Positions 24,735 to 35,689 of a stretch of 64,000 bases of DNA are shown here, one piece after another. Source of the DNA: Leuctra nigra (Eukaryota; Arthropoda; Insecta; Plecoptera; Leuctridae). A program made the position numbers and the translations under genes. Where the stretch lies: the NCBI GenBank assembly GCA_934045905.1, contig OW203773.1:17967246-18031245 (forward strand). The letters are read 5' to 3'. How positions within the stretch are numbered: position 1 is the first letter of the stretch; the number at the start of each line of letters is the position of its first letter. The notes under the pieces were generated by a model that ran no database searches, was not told where the DNA came from, and was given only the letters and a program-made list of their open reading frames with translations.

Positions 24735-24812
24735 TGGTCACCCATCCAATCGCTGACCGCGCTCAATGTTGCTTAACCTCGGTGATCTAACGAGAACCGA
24801 GGTATCCAACAC
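24735..24812 (-). repeat. 5S rRNA-like segment (SINE head)
   Basis: Read on the minus strand it has TACCTCGGTTCTCGTTAGAT, CACCGAGGTTAAGCAACATT and GATTGGATGGGTGACC, which follow the middle of arthropod 5S rRNA (TCGGTTCTCGTCCGATCACC, TTAAGCAGC, GATGGGGGACC) with several differences. About 78 nt are present, so it is not a complete 5S gene. It best fits the head of a 5S-derived SINE. Confidence 0.6.
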
Positions 24813-24864
24813 ACCAGCCGTTAGGTGTGTTAGGTGTTAGGTGTTTTATTATGATAGGTATATA

Positions 24865-25637
24865 TTAAGGTGGCTGGGTCGATCGACCATTTTTTCAGAT
24901 AGTGTTCAATTTTGCTGTACTCACTCATTGGTATCCCCAAAACAACACTGCAAAAAATACAATACTTCCCGTGTCTAGTTTTCGAGATATGCGAATATAA
25001 GAAAGCAGTTCCCCATGTTATCTTATGGCAGGTTTGAAAAATTTGCTACAAATGAAGATTGTATTTAATTGGCCCGATAGATTTTCAAAAAACCCAATCA
25101 GATTAGAATCTTTATTCAATTAACTTTCATTAAAAAAATTTAAACCAGTACCATCGTGTGCTAAATAAAAAGTAATAGGCGATTTAATTCAAATTGCGAA
25201 TCAAGTCAAAATACTTTTGGCAACACGGGAGTGCTCAAGGTAGTTAGAAGGCACTTAATGCCCACTAAAGATACCTTGACTTTTCATGAAAGTAAACTCT
25301 AGGTGCAAGCTCAGCAAGCTCAGCCATCATGATTCCGCACAAATTCAAATTTCCAAAGTACGATGTTGCCATATTGTACCGTATTGTTAAAATTATAGAA
25401 AAATCCGGAAAAATCTTCAATATCCAATTCAAAACTAACTTCTTTGGAGAAGTAATACTGCTCTAAATAATAAGATAACGTAAAAATACCATTTAAATGT
25501 TTTCTATTTCAGCTAAACAGTATATTATAAAAGTAGATTATGTGCTAAAAGAATTTATAAACGTGATTGTTTTACACTTAATAAATTGGTGAAAGCTCTC
25601 CAATACTTCAAAAAATCGATCGATCCAGCCACCTTAA
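24865..25637. mobile_element. MITE of the TTAAGGTGGCT family
   Basis: Ends TTAAGGTGGCTGGGTCGATCG and CGATCGATCCAGCCACCTTAA are inverted repeats, each beginning with TTAA. The interior is related to the element at 15385-15925 (shared TTCCCCATGTTATCTTATGG-like block). Non-coding. Confidence 0.75.
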
Positions 25638-25969
25638 AGAAGAATAAGCAATGTCCAATACCTAACTCACAATTTTCAAAAAGTGGATAATAGGACAAAA
25701 TAAGTACTAAGCCGACGAAATGTGTGCTATTTCGATTGCTGTGATCGAGTTATACATATGTTTCTTTTAAAACAATTGCAATATAGTCTACCAAAAAAGT
25801 GGTTGCATTATAATTTGCAAAATATCAACATAGCACACATCCAGAAAAGGTGGAAGCTCTTACCCACAAAGCGTGTTATTTTTATGATCTCTTCAAAGAC
25901 GTTAATTTCGTCCTCCAGTTGTTCCTCGCTACTTTCAACATCAGCTCGCGACATTCTGAGTCGTGTCAT

Positions 25970-27764
25970 CAGCAGAGATGTACTCTCTAATCCATGGACC
26001 AAATAAATATTTAAAAAATCAGGTTATTTACATTTGACTCATACATTAAAATATTTCAAATGACATCTCCTCAATAAACGTATACACACCCTGCTCCCTT
26101 GATCTATATTCTGTATTTGCCACGACTGTAAAAAATTTAAGTTATTACTTTCCTATGAAATGATCGACCGATTCGACGGAATACAGTTTTTATGTTGATG
26201 GGAATTTTAGCAGGTGGGATGTCCGAGTAGGTAAACACATCCATACTTTTATAGTTATTTACGTAATCATCTATGCACGTACATACCGATTATATACTGA
26301 ATTGCCTGAAACTTTGAACAATAATTCATGGGATCAATTTCATTTATTTGTTTTAGTTTTAATATTTTCTATACTTGCTTACTTTTCATAACATTAAACT
26401 ATATACGTCATGAATATAGTTATTTAAAAAATTGTTGCTATACTAGCACCTAATATAGGTAACTAGAAAATATTATGATTATGATGTATTATTTCGATAC
26501 TAGATAGGCAAAAGGGCTTAAGCGCCACTTTTCAAATTGTTCAGGAAACGAAAAAACTCTTAACTTATTTTTCTGTGTGAGGTTAGAGTTCATTTTTTGT
26601 GTGGGTATTATGTAGTTGATTTATTTATGATTTAATGGACATCGTACAATAAAGGTCAGTCTAAAAATAGTAATACATTTGGCGCTCCCAATTTACTATA
26701 TCAAATTATAATTCCAATGTCGCTTATGCCCTTTAGTGCTTATGACAATAGCTATGTCACTGGCGCTTACGCCCTCGAAGTAGCGCTTTCGCCCTAACTA
26801 AAGTGTAAATATCTATAAAACTGTTCATATGTCGCTTATGTCCTTTTACCAGATTGTGTATTTGATATTCTAGTTATAGAAATGATAAAAACATTGATTT
26901 CTCAAAAAGTGGCGCTTAGGCCCTTTTGCCTATCTAGTATCGATTTAGTTTACATCGGATTGAAAAAAACATGCTACTGAGCAAACTTCCTCTGTTTGAA
27001 ACTATCACAAATTATAATAGGTAACATTTGGTTTGTTATGTAAAAAGTTTCAAGGTTGATATAGCTATTAATTTATTAAATATCTCTTGACACAACCGAA
27101 TTCATTTCGGTGAAATAATATCCTTATTTCTGTGAAATGAATTTGGTTACAACTAGATCAAAAAACGATATACGATTATTAGTAGAAAAGTAGCCACATA
27201 AATTTAAATTTAGTTATTGAAATTGTGTGTATTAGTTATAAGTATTATTTCATCCTTATTGACAACGAGATAAACCCAAAAGTGCAATAAACATTAAAAT
27301 AAGTAAAGGATGTAACCAACGTGCAAAGTAAATAATTAATAATGAACAATCTGAAGTTAAAGATTTTAACAAATTAAAGATATTTATTCTTTAATCATCA
27401 AACAAACTATTCTATAGGATTAGACAGCAAAATAATTTGTTGTTTAGAGTTTAACGAGAATGAATTCGTAAATGGAAGCTGAATTTAGGGGCCATGTTGC
27501 CATTAGTTTAATCTTCAGTTTTGTTAAACTCCACTTCGGGAAATGTAAAGTGCGTTACTATTATGTACTGCGGCATGGCTCAAAAAACTGCAGTCAATGT
27601 AGCCTAAGGTTAATTTAAACTGAGGAAATATGAACACTTCTTGATTTTTTAGTTTTATTTCCAAACTTTGTGATAATTCAACCTCTAAAGAATATTTTAG
27701 GATACTTAATTACATAATTAAGAAATTTGGACGATGATTTTTTTAATTAAAAAAATAACGTCGC
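25970..27764. other. 5' flank of odorant receptor A, duplicated at 46283-47486
   Basis: The first 1.65 kb match the DNA upstream of copy B and so probably include the promoter and 5' UTR of both genes. In copy A a segment at about 26470-26940 has no counterpart and shows inverted ends: GATACTAGATAGGCAAAAGG and CTTTTGCCTATCTAGTATC, a probable MITE. Homology to copy B ends near 27633. No TATA box stands out. Confidence 0.5.
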
Positions 27765-28896
27765 ACTGTTCTGCAGTTAGGCTTATGATGACTGATGAAT
27801 GATTATGATGATGATTAAGAGATGATGATGAAGAATAGGTAAGGAAGGACGGTGGAAAGGAGGCGGTTGGGACTTTTTAGAAGGTAACCTTAAGGCCATT
27901 GTATATCACGTGACTTTATTTCTCTACATCCGATCAAGAGAAATAGTTACCTATGAGTACATACCTTACATCGTTCATGTTGAATAATCCAAGGTGATTT
28001 ATGAAGAAAATTCACTGCATACTGGAGCTGATCAATATTTGCAGTCAATATTATTTATTTTTGCAGTGGTTTAATAAATAAAAACAACACAAATATCGTG
28101 TATACGTACGCGTGTGAAGACTGTCAAAACCACGTGATGTTCGTTTAAACATTACATTCATAATAGTGGATATAATTAATATCTCAACATTTCGTTGGAA
28201 AGAGGAAGAAAGAGCGCATGTTATACATTCTGACATTGCGTCAGGTTTGTGATGCATATGTGCCTTTTTATTAGAGTAATGTTTGCTGTTCTTGGCAACT
28301 CGTAGAATTTCCTTCAACTTCAGGTCTTGATTTGAGAATATTTAGGTGCAAGGAAGTAAAATCATCTAATATATTATTTTCGCAGTTCTTTTCTGCGTAG
28401 AATTAGTTCCAACTGATGTGTCCTAACTTATCTGATGAGTGAGAAGTCTTTGTTAAACTGAACCCTTCCAATAGAAAATGAGTAGCTTTTTGGTTAAAAA
28501 GTCACGTGATATACAGGGACCTTAACAGCATTTGCCACTCGATTATGGCATATAACTGTCAAGGAGTATGGTCGCGGGGGTTAACACGGGCCCTCCGGAG
28601 TGGAAGCGCATGCAAATATTGTTAGGAAATAATTTCTTGAAATACAAAGAATTGTTGACTTTTGCGAGATTTTATATTGTGCTGCTCTATCAATTGCAAT
28701 AGATTAAAATACATTTGTGCACGGAGAATATTATATTAATACAACATTAAAAGATTGTGTTACACTCATGAAAAGATTTTAAGTCTATGTGAATCGACGT
28801 GAATAAGAAATATGACTTAACCTTGATTGTCCGAGCATTTTCTTGGAACAACGTGATGAAGAGACTTGAATAGTGGAGCAACATGACAGATGGTAT
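27765..28896. repeat. 3' flank of the odorant receptor B unit, duplicated at 15182-16300
   Basis: Matches the region downstream of copy A (see 15182-16373) and provides the empty site for the MITE at 15385. The junction of the two tandem units thus lies near 27640-27765. No gene is supported. Confidence 0.65.
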
Positions 28897-29603
28897 ATTA
28901 TACCCAGAAAAAAACACTAGCCAAGTCTCTTTACTATAAAAAAATTCAACACCGAAAAGGAGTGATATCAAAAAAGAAGCCAAGTCAATGACATTTCCAA
29001 ATATTTAATCGTATCTTTGAAATAAAAGTATAAACACCGAGAAATACTTTACAAAAGGACTTGGCGCATCGTTTTTTTAAAGACATCATTCTATCCTATA
29101 AGTGGAAAGAAATTTACAATTAGGTACATTTTCCTCTTTTTTTTAGAGCCAATATCAATGAATCAAGCTACTTTTAGTAATGGCTATTTTATAGTTTTGT
29201 CAATGGCGATAGAAGAAAGATTTCATGCTGTAATAGATAAGTAATGTAAGGGTGGAAGAATTAAATAACAATTGGAAGTGGGCTCATTTATATTTTTATA
29301 GCACTGTTAATATGGTGATATTAGAAGGGTATGTTTTCATAATTTGATCTTGATTGAGGGAAATCATGAAACGTTGTAAAATAATTACTAACTATCTATG
29401 GAACACTATTATATATTTTTGAAGTGTCAAGTGTATAAAGTTAAAAAATTTAAAGAAATTCCATGTGCCGTCTTTGTGTACTTTGTGAAATGTATTGTTA
29501 TAAAATGCGGATTAATAGAAATGTATTTCATGATGCGAAGGTATAACGCATGAGACTTAATTATGTTGACCACGAAACAATATTACGAAGATAACTATTG
29601 TGT

Positions 29604-30845
29604 TGTAACAAGTTGGCCTATCTAGGTTAGAAAATTAACTTTAAAAATAATAATGTTTGCTTGAAATAGGTTTAAAGAATGAACAAGCTTGTAGCATGGC
29701 ATTCTTAGAGTCAAGGTTAACTGAACACAAAGTAATTAATTAGAATCATTATGTAAACTTACAATCTTAAAATTCAACAGCAATCAAAATATAGACAAAA
29801 ATATAACGAGCAATCAAACAAGTTTAACAATGTGCAATTATATCAAGAAAGTGAGTGAATCCATATAAAAAGTATGTGACCTTACCTAAATTGTGATGTC
29901 ACCACGTAATAACAAGTGAACCAGTCATTGTGATAACGCTACAAAACCAGTCAGCCAGACTAGTTTTCAGTGATTCCAAGAAAAGCATGGGCCTACGTGC
30001 AGAAAGAAAGTCGTTTCGCGGGCTTTAGAAATGACAGAATGTCTAAAATTAGCTACCACGTGTACGAAACCAACCAATCAGATTCTTTGGAGGGAAAACG
30101 ATGTCAGAGGGTATAAAACGTCAGGCTACCAGCCAAACATCATCAGTCGGAGTTTTCTCAGAGCAGTGAGACCTGCCTCGCGAACCGTGAAGCCTTGTGC
30201 ACGCAACATAGTATAATTTCAGCGAGACAGTGCCGATGTGATCGAAGGTAAACATTAAAATAACATTTTTGTATAAACGTCAACCCAGTAAATTCAAACT
30301 TCAAGCCTAGTGCTGAGGCAAATAATATCGCATTAAGACAATTTCAACTTACAAGTGATCAACTGAACAGTTTCAACATAAAAGTCAGTAAATGTTAAAG
30401 TATAAAAGTTAGTGAATTGCAACTCCGGGAGAAACCGACGAGTCTGCAGCCACGAACGTCATCAGCCTGAGCCAACTTGATCCAACTGCTCGAGGAGGTC
30501 ACTCCTTGTGCACGGACTGCTGGACGTCCTGGTAACCAAGGGGTTATTAGACAACATCATCGCATCGCATCTGAAGGAGGTGACATATCCAGTCATTTCA
30601 TTCTGCTGGTGGACTGGAGTTCACGGGACACACTACGCAAGAGTCAACGCCATCCACTTGTTTACGCGGAAGTAAACAAACCAGACGACATCATCACTAC
30701 TGCCGACGTATCGAACGTAATATTGTTTCATAATTTTTGATTGCTCTTTTCACATCAATGAACATTTATTTTCTCTGTAATAAACAAATTATAATATTGC
30801 TGATTCTTTGTGTTCTACCCTCTGAGCCAAATCCCGCAGGTTTCA
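29604..30845 (+). repeat. 5' LTR (1242 bp)
   Basis: Starts TGTAACAAGTTGG and ends GCAGGTTTCA, the usual TG...CA. The same 1242 bp return at 33895-35136 with no difference that I found. A 4-bp target duplication GTGT lies at 29600-29603 and 35137-35140. Confidence 0.93.
30112..30118 (+). promoter_or_regulatory. LTR TATA box
   Basis: TATAAAA, preceded 35 bp upstream by a CCAATCAG box. It would start transcription near 30140-30150. A polyadenylation signal AATAAA lies at 30779-30784, near the LTR end, so R would span roughly 30145-30800. Confidence 0.7.
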
Positions 30846-30846
30846 G

Positions 30847-30864
30847 TGGCGCCCAACGTGGGGC
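30847..30864 (+). promoter_or_regulatory. Primer binding site, lysine tRNA type
   Basis: TGGCGCCCAACGTGGGGC starts one base after the 5' LTR. This is the form complementary to the 3' end of tRNA-Lys1,2. Confidence 0.8.
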
Positions 30865-31071
30865 TCGAATAACATTCCTGGGAGCAATTGTTTTGAAAGA
30901 AATAATTGTTTTCTTGATTGTGAAAGAGTTACTCAGTTGTTCTGAAACTTGTGGACACAGGCATTGCGTAAAATTTTCATGTATTTGGAAATTTTACATA
31001 GAATCAACCCGTTAACGTAAAGATAAAGCCAACTGTAGATTTGTGCATGTTAGTTCATTACATCTGTTACG

Positions 31072-32625
31072 ATGGCAGATCGAGATGCAAGTTTAGCGTC
31101 AACTGTAGATTTAGATGAGACTGTAGAGGGGGCGGGGGACCAGTCAGTGGTTAGTGAACTCGAGGTAACTAGGAGCCAGGTGATAGGGGAGGACGAACAC
31201 GATGACTCGCTACCTCATGTTGAAATGCCAATCTTTGAAGAGAGACAAAAAGAAGCCAGAGCTGACAGTATATATTCACAATTCGGTGAGAAAGAATCCT
31301 CTAATCCAGTTATGGAATTCTTAATGAAAATGCAGCAAGAACAACAGGAAAGGGAAGTGAATAGGAAACAGGAGAAAATTAAGGAAAAGGAAGAAAGAGG
31401 AAAGGAAATACGGGAGTTGCTATTAGAAACTAAAAATGAATTCAGGGAGATCGCGAGTAAATTTGAAGCTGGATTGAAAAAGGTTGAAACTAGGGTCACA
31501 AATGTAGAGGAAAGAGTACAACAAGTAAATGATAAAGTCGACACAGAGTTGGAGGTCATTAAGTCTTACGTAGAATCAATCGGAGCACAGACGAGCAGTG
31601 TTGAGGAAAAAGTAAATACCGGATTGGTAAAGATAAACACTGAGATCGATGAGCGTGACAAGAAACTCAGCCTGGAGATATTTTCATTAAGCTCGCGATT
31701 TGAAAGAAAGGATAAAGAGAAGAATGAAAGCATTTCAGCTATGAAGGAGAAAATAGAGGACGTAAGTAAGAAAGTAGATGAAAATGCAAAGAAGACTGGA
31801 ACAACATCAAATGTCATCTGTCACGCAAATAACGAGTTGCAATTTGCAAAACATTGTACTGAGTCGCTGATACAAGAGGCAATAAGATTTAATGGGGAAG
31901 AGAGTTGCCCAATAAACGCAATGCAATTTTTGAAGCTAATCAAAGAGCGTTTTTCAACATTCAATGTGAATAACAATCAGAAGCTGGGAATCATTGTCAA
32001 GTGTTTACATGGAAAAGCAGCAGACTGGTATGTAAATAATCCCGTTGAGAATATTGATAAATTTGAAGAGGTTTTTAAAGATAAATATTGGTCGCAAACT
32101 GTACAGCATCAGCTAATCAGATCAATCTATGCTGGAGAATACAAAATTAGTTCGAACCTAAACATGGTGACCTATGTCAATCGGATTATCAACAAGGCAA
32201 AATATGTGACAGAGTTGGTCAATATGACGGAACAAGTTTTGGTTGGCATATTGATTAATCACTTACCACCAAACATCAGGGTGATAGTGCGAGGCAAAGT
32301 CAAAACTAAAGACGAATTGATCAAGGAGCTGACTGATTTAGAGCATGATGAATTCACTGAGAAGCTAATAAGAGACCCAAAGCAATATGAGCCAATTCGT
32401 AACGGGAACGGTTACAATGACAATAGGAACGGCTACAATAACAGGAATAGTTATGACAGGAATTGCAATAACAATAACAACGGGAGAAACAGTCATAACA
32501 GAAATGGGAATGGTAACGGGAATGGTAACGGGAATAATAATAATCGTCCACCAGAGTCCGATACGAAGGAAACGAAAAATGAGAATTCGGGAAACGAACA
32601 GGGGTCGGCACAGAATGGAAAGTAG
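31072..32625 (+). CDS. Gag-like protein of the LTR element, 517 aa
   Basis: The protein would form the capsid of a retrotransposon particle. The N-terminal half is highly charged and predicted to be coiled coil (about residues 70-250, Glu/Lys-rich heptad-like text). Residues about 275-440 look like a retrotransposon gag (capsid) domain: FNGEESCPINAMQFL, then LHGKAADWY, then EVFKDKYW, a pattern of Ty3/gypsy-type gag proteins. The last 75 residues are rich in Asn and Gly, with no CCHC zinc knuckle. The ATG at 31072 is the first in frame and lies 208 bp after the primer binding site. It is intact. No protease, reverse transcriptase or integrase follows, so the element depends on enzymes from elsewhere. 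Confidence 0.8.
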   Translation: MADRDASLASTVDLDETVEGAGDQSVVSELEVTRSQVIGEDEHDDSLPHVEMPIFEERQKEARADSIYSQFGEKESSNPVMEFLMKMQQEQQEREVNRKQEKIKEKEERGKEIRELLLETKNEFREIASKFEAGLKKVETRVTNVEERVQQVNDKVDTELEVIKSYVESIGAQTSSVEEKVNTGLVKINTEIDERDKKLSLEIFSLSSRFERKDKEKNESISAMKEKIEDVSKKVDENAKKTGTTSNVICHANNELQFAKHCTESLIQEAIRFNGEESCPINAMQFLKLIKERFSTFNVNNNQKLGIIVKCLHGKAADWYVNNPVENIDKFEEVFKDKYWSQTVQHQLIRSIYAGEYKISSNLNMVTYVNRIINKAKYVTELVNMTEQVLVGILINHLPPNIRVIVRGKVKTKDELIKELTDLEHDEFTEKLIRDPKQYEPIRNGNGYNDNRNGYNNRNSYDRNCNNNNNGRNSHNRNGNGNGNGNGNNNNRPPESDTKETKNENSGNEQGSAQNGK

Positions 32626-32693
32626 AGAAGGGACAAGATTTTGCGTCGACCGAAAAGACACGTTTCAAAGAGAGAAAAGAAGAAATTAGGAGA

Positions 32694-33524
32694 ATGCAGA
32701 AGAAAGAGCGTGAGGATCTTAAAGAGTATATACGCAGATCTTCAAGACGGTGGAAGAAAGAGATGGATGAGCGAGAAGCTGCCAGAGAAGCAGAGGTTTC
32801 TGCAATAGAAAAGCAACTTCAAATAGATTTTTTGCTTTTCAAGAAAGGGATTGAAGACGCTGCTGCTTGCAAGACGTTGCAATCACAAGAGAGTACAGAG
32901 GGGGGCTGTGTGCCAGAAGAAATTGTCCAGAATAAAATTGAAAGTTTGGATGGACCAGACAAAGAAGAAGTTGATGAAAGTAGGTGTGAATATACGAAGA
33001 TGAAGAAAGATGAAAATGTATTTCGAAGGAAGAATTTTGAAGACAATTGCGAGGTAGTATTGCCACAAGTGAGCGAGAAGGAAGAATTACAGATTCCGAT
33101 TGCGAATCAAGATGATTTCGACAGAGTTCGAACAGTTGAAGAAATTGGCGATGTTTTGAAGTCTATAGGCGACTTTAAAAGTAATGGTGAAAAGTTTCAC
33201 GACGAGAAAAATGACAAGGTGATTATGAATGAAAACGATGATGTTTTGAAGAAAGGGTTGAATAATGATTTGAGAGAAGAACACGAAAATGTTTGCTTGC
33301 AAGATGGACTGCAAATGAACGTACGAGAACTGAAGAAGAAAGCTGACGAAAATGAAAACTACACATCGACCACTGCTCAAGATAACAAGGAAGATTCTAC
33401 TTGGAAACAGCTACTTGAAGATATTTCAAGAGTGACAACTCAAGGCGGTGGAGAAGACAGTACGATTTCATTTCCATATGATCGTGGACGGAAGGAACAA
33501 CGTCGATCAGCTGATACTTACTGA
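32694..33524 (+). CDS. Second ORF of the LTR element, unknown function, 276 aa
   Basis: It starts 68 bp after the gag stop in a different frame. The product is acidic overall, rich in Glu, Lys and Asp, with a helical, probably coiled-coil N-terminus (residues 1-60). I recognise no protease DTG/DSG motif, no YxDD and no zinc-binding motif. The C-terminus ends 370 bp before the 3' LTR. It occupies the place of pol but does not resemble it. It may be a structural or accessory protein, or a decayed remnant that stayed open. Confidence 0.5.
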   Translation: MQKKEREDLKEYIRRSSRRWKKEMDEREAAREAEVSAIEKQLQIDFLLFKKGIEDAAACKTLQSQESTEGGCVPEEIVQNKIESLDGPDKEEVDESRCEYTKMKKDENVFRRKNFEDNCEVVLPQVSEKEELQIPIANQDDFDRVRTVEEIGDVLKSIGDFKSNGEKFHDEKNDKVIMNENDDVLKKGLNNDLREEHENVCLQDGLQMNVRELKKKADENENYTSTTAQDNKEDSTWKQLLEDISRVTTQGGGEDSTISFPYDRGRKEQRRSADTY

Positions 33525-33875
33525 TGACAACACCAATGTTGATGTTTGGTATGATGACCCAGCAAAAGTAGGTCACTAGGCCAATAACGGGATTGTGATA
33601 AGAGAGAGGGTTGAGTCGAGCATCGTTTCCGGGAAGTAGGATGAGGTTTGTTTTTGTTTTGGTAGGTGGAGGGGTGAGTTCATTCATTCAGGTTTAGATT
33701 AGACAGCTGTAAGGGGAAATAAACTTGCATCTGTTGAAGGAAACTTTTTGTTTGTCAAAAGGAAGAAATTATTCCTGCTAGATAGTCCAGTCTCTATGTG
33801 AATCCTTGTTTTATCACCATTTTCTCATTCAAAATTTCAATGTGTTTCAAATTTACTTCAGTCAAAAGGTGAACA

Positions 33876-33894
33876 ACAAGAATTCAGGGGGCTC
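33876..33894 (+). promoter_or_regulatory. Polypurine tract before the 3' LTR
   Basis: The purine-rich AAGAATTCAGGGGG followed by GCTC abuts the TG of the 3' LTR. It is interrupted by TTC, so it is a weak match, but the position is right. Confidence 0.45.
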
Positions 33895-35136
33895 TGTAAC
33901 AAGTTGGCCTATCTAGGTTAGAAAATTAACTTTAAAAATAATAATGTTTGCTTGAAATAGGTTTAAAGAATGAACAAGCTTGTAGCATGGCATTCTTAGA
34001 GTCAAGGTTAACTGAACACAAAGTAATTAATTAGAATCATTATGTAAACTTACAATCTTAAAATTCAACAGCAATCAAAATATAGACAAAAATATAACGA
34101 GCAATCAAACAAGTTTAACAATGTGCAATTATATCAAGAAAGTGAGTGAATCCATATAAAAAGTATGTGACCTTACCTAAATTGTGATGTCACCACGTAA
34201 TAACAAGTGAACCAGTCATTGTGATAACGCTACAAAACCAGTCAGCCAGACTAGTTTTCAGTGATTCCAAGAAAAGCATGGGCCTACGTGCAGAAAGAAA
34301 GTCGTTTCGCGGGCTTTAGAAATGACAGAATGTCTAAAATTAGCTACCACGTGTACGAAACCAACCAATCAGATTCTTTGGAGGGAAAACGATGTCAGAG
34401 GGTATAAAACGTCAGGCTACCAGCCAAACATCATCAGTCGGAGTTTTCTCAGAGCAGTGAGACCTGCCTCGCGAACCGTGAAGCCTTGTGCACGCAACAT
34501 AGTATAATTTCAGCGAGACAGTGCCGATGTGATCGAAGGTAAACATTAAAATAACATTTTTGTATAAACGTCAACCCAGTAAATTCAAACTTCAAGCCTA
34601 GTGCTGAGGCAAATAATATCGCATTAAGACAATTTCAACTTACAAGTGATCAACTGAACAGTTTCAACATAAAAGTCAGTAAATGTTAAAGTATAAAAGT
34701 TAGTGAATTGCAACTCCGGGAGAAACCGACGAGTCTGCAGCCACGAACGTCATCAGCCTGAGCCAACTTGATCCAACTGCTCGAGGAGGTCACTCCTTGT
34801 GCACGGACTGCTGGACGTCCTGGTAACCAAGGGGTTATTAGACAACATCATCGCATCGCATCTGAAGGAGGTGACATATCCAGTCATTTCATTCTGCTGG
34901 TGGACTGGAGTTCACGGGACACACTACGCAAGAGTCAACGCCATCCACTTGTTTACGCGGAAGTAAACAAACCAGACGACATCATCACTACTGCCGACGT
35001 ATCGAACGTAATATTGTTTCATAATTTTTGATTGCTCTTTTCACATCAATGAACATTTATTTTCTCTGTAATAAACAAATTATAATATTGCTGATTCTTT
35101 GTGTTCTACCCTCTGAGCCAAATCCCGCAGGTTTCA
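33895..35136 (+). repeat. 3' LTR (1242 bp)
   Basis: Same length and, as far as I can compare by eye, the same sequence as the 5' LTR, including the TATA box (34403-34409) and AATAAA. The identity indicates a very young insertion. Confidence 0.93.
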
Positions 35137-35689
35137 GTGTATTTATAGAAAACATAGGCAACAAGTTTCATAGCGTATATATTCAAATAGAAAATATTTT
35201 ACAGTAGGTATGTATAATATGTAATTGAAAGATGTGTCCCTATTATTCTAAAAATTCTAAATGACGGTTGTATATAAATGGCATATGCTTATGAATAGAA
35301 ATATGTCTTTAAAAAAACGATGCGCCAAGTCCTTTTGTAAAGTATTTCTCGGTGTTTATACTTTTATTTCAAAGATACGATTAAATATTTGGAAATGTCA
35401 TTGACTTGGCTTCTTTTTTGATATCACTCCTTTTCGGTGTTGAATTTTTTTAAAGTAAAGAGACTTGGCTGCCTTTTTTACACGGAGTGTTTTTTTCTGG
35501 GATATCACTTCTTTTGTTAGTTTATTCATACAGCTTGTAGCACATGTCCTACCAAGGACTAATTTCTTTAAAAAAATACGCCTCAACCGATTTGGTTAGT
35601 AAGAAAAGTTGCATTTGGTACAAGCTTAAAATGATTATCCAAGAAGAATAGTGTAAGTTTCGTTACAATCTGTCCAGACGTTTTCGATA

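Larger units (their letters stand above)
16374..25969 (-). pseudogene. Odorant receptor copy A (7tm_6), six exons, frameshifted in exon 5
   Basis: Insect odorant receptors are seven-membrane-segment channel subunits that work with Orco in olfactory neurons. The exons, by phase and by comparison with copy B, are 25969-25864, 21877-21439, 21235-20648, 20102-20003, 19434-19098 and 16427-16374. The start is the first in-frame ATG (MTRLRMSRADVE); an upstream TTG is not needed. Exon lengths equal those of copy B except exon 3 (588 versus 1137 nt, single copy of the 33-residue unit) and exon 5 (337 versus 336 nt). In exon 5, GT at 19279-19280 stands where copy B has one C, which shifts the frame and leads to a stop at 19219-19221. 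The DWFEAS and RIMMSMANQ blocks then lie out of frame. Without the extra base it would encode about 540 residues. Either a recent pseudogene or an assembly error. Confidence 0.8.

Noticed and set aside
25808..26002. Start of the odorant receptors at the upstream TTG-based frame
   Set aside because: There is no ATG in the extra upstream 11 codons and a stop precedes them; the first ATG at 25969 (and 46282) is a better start.
30031..30740. Short frames in the LTRs, duplicated at 34322-35031
   Set aside because: They fall inside LTR sequence that holds the promoter, R and U5. The duplication reflects LTR identity, not protein conservation.
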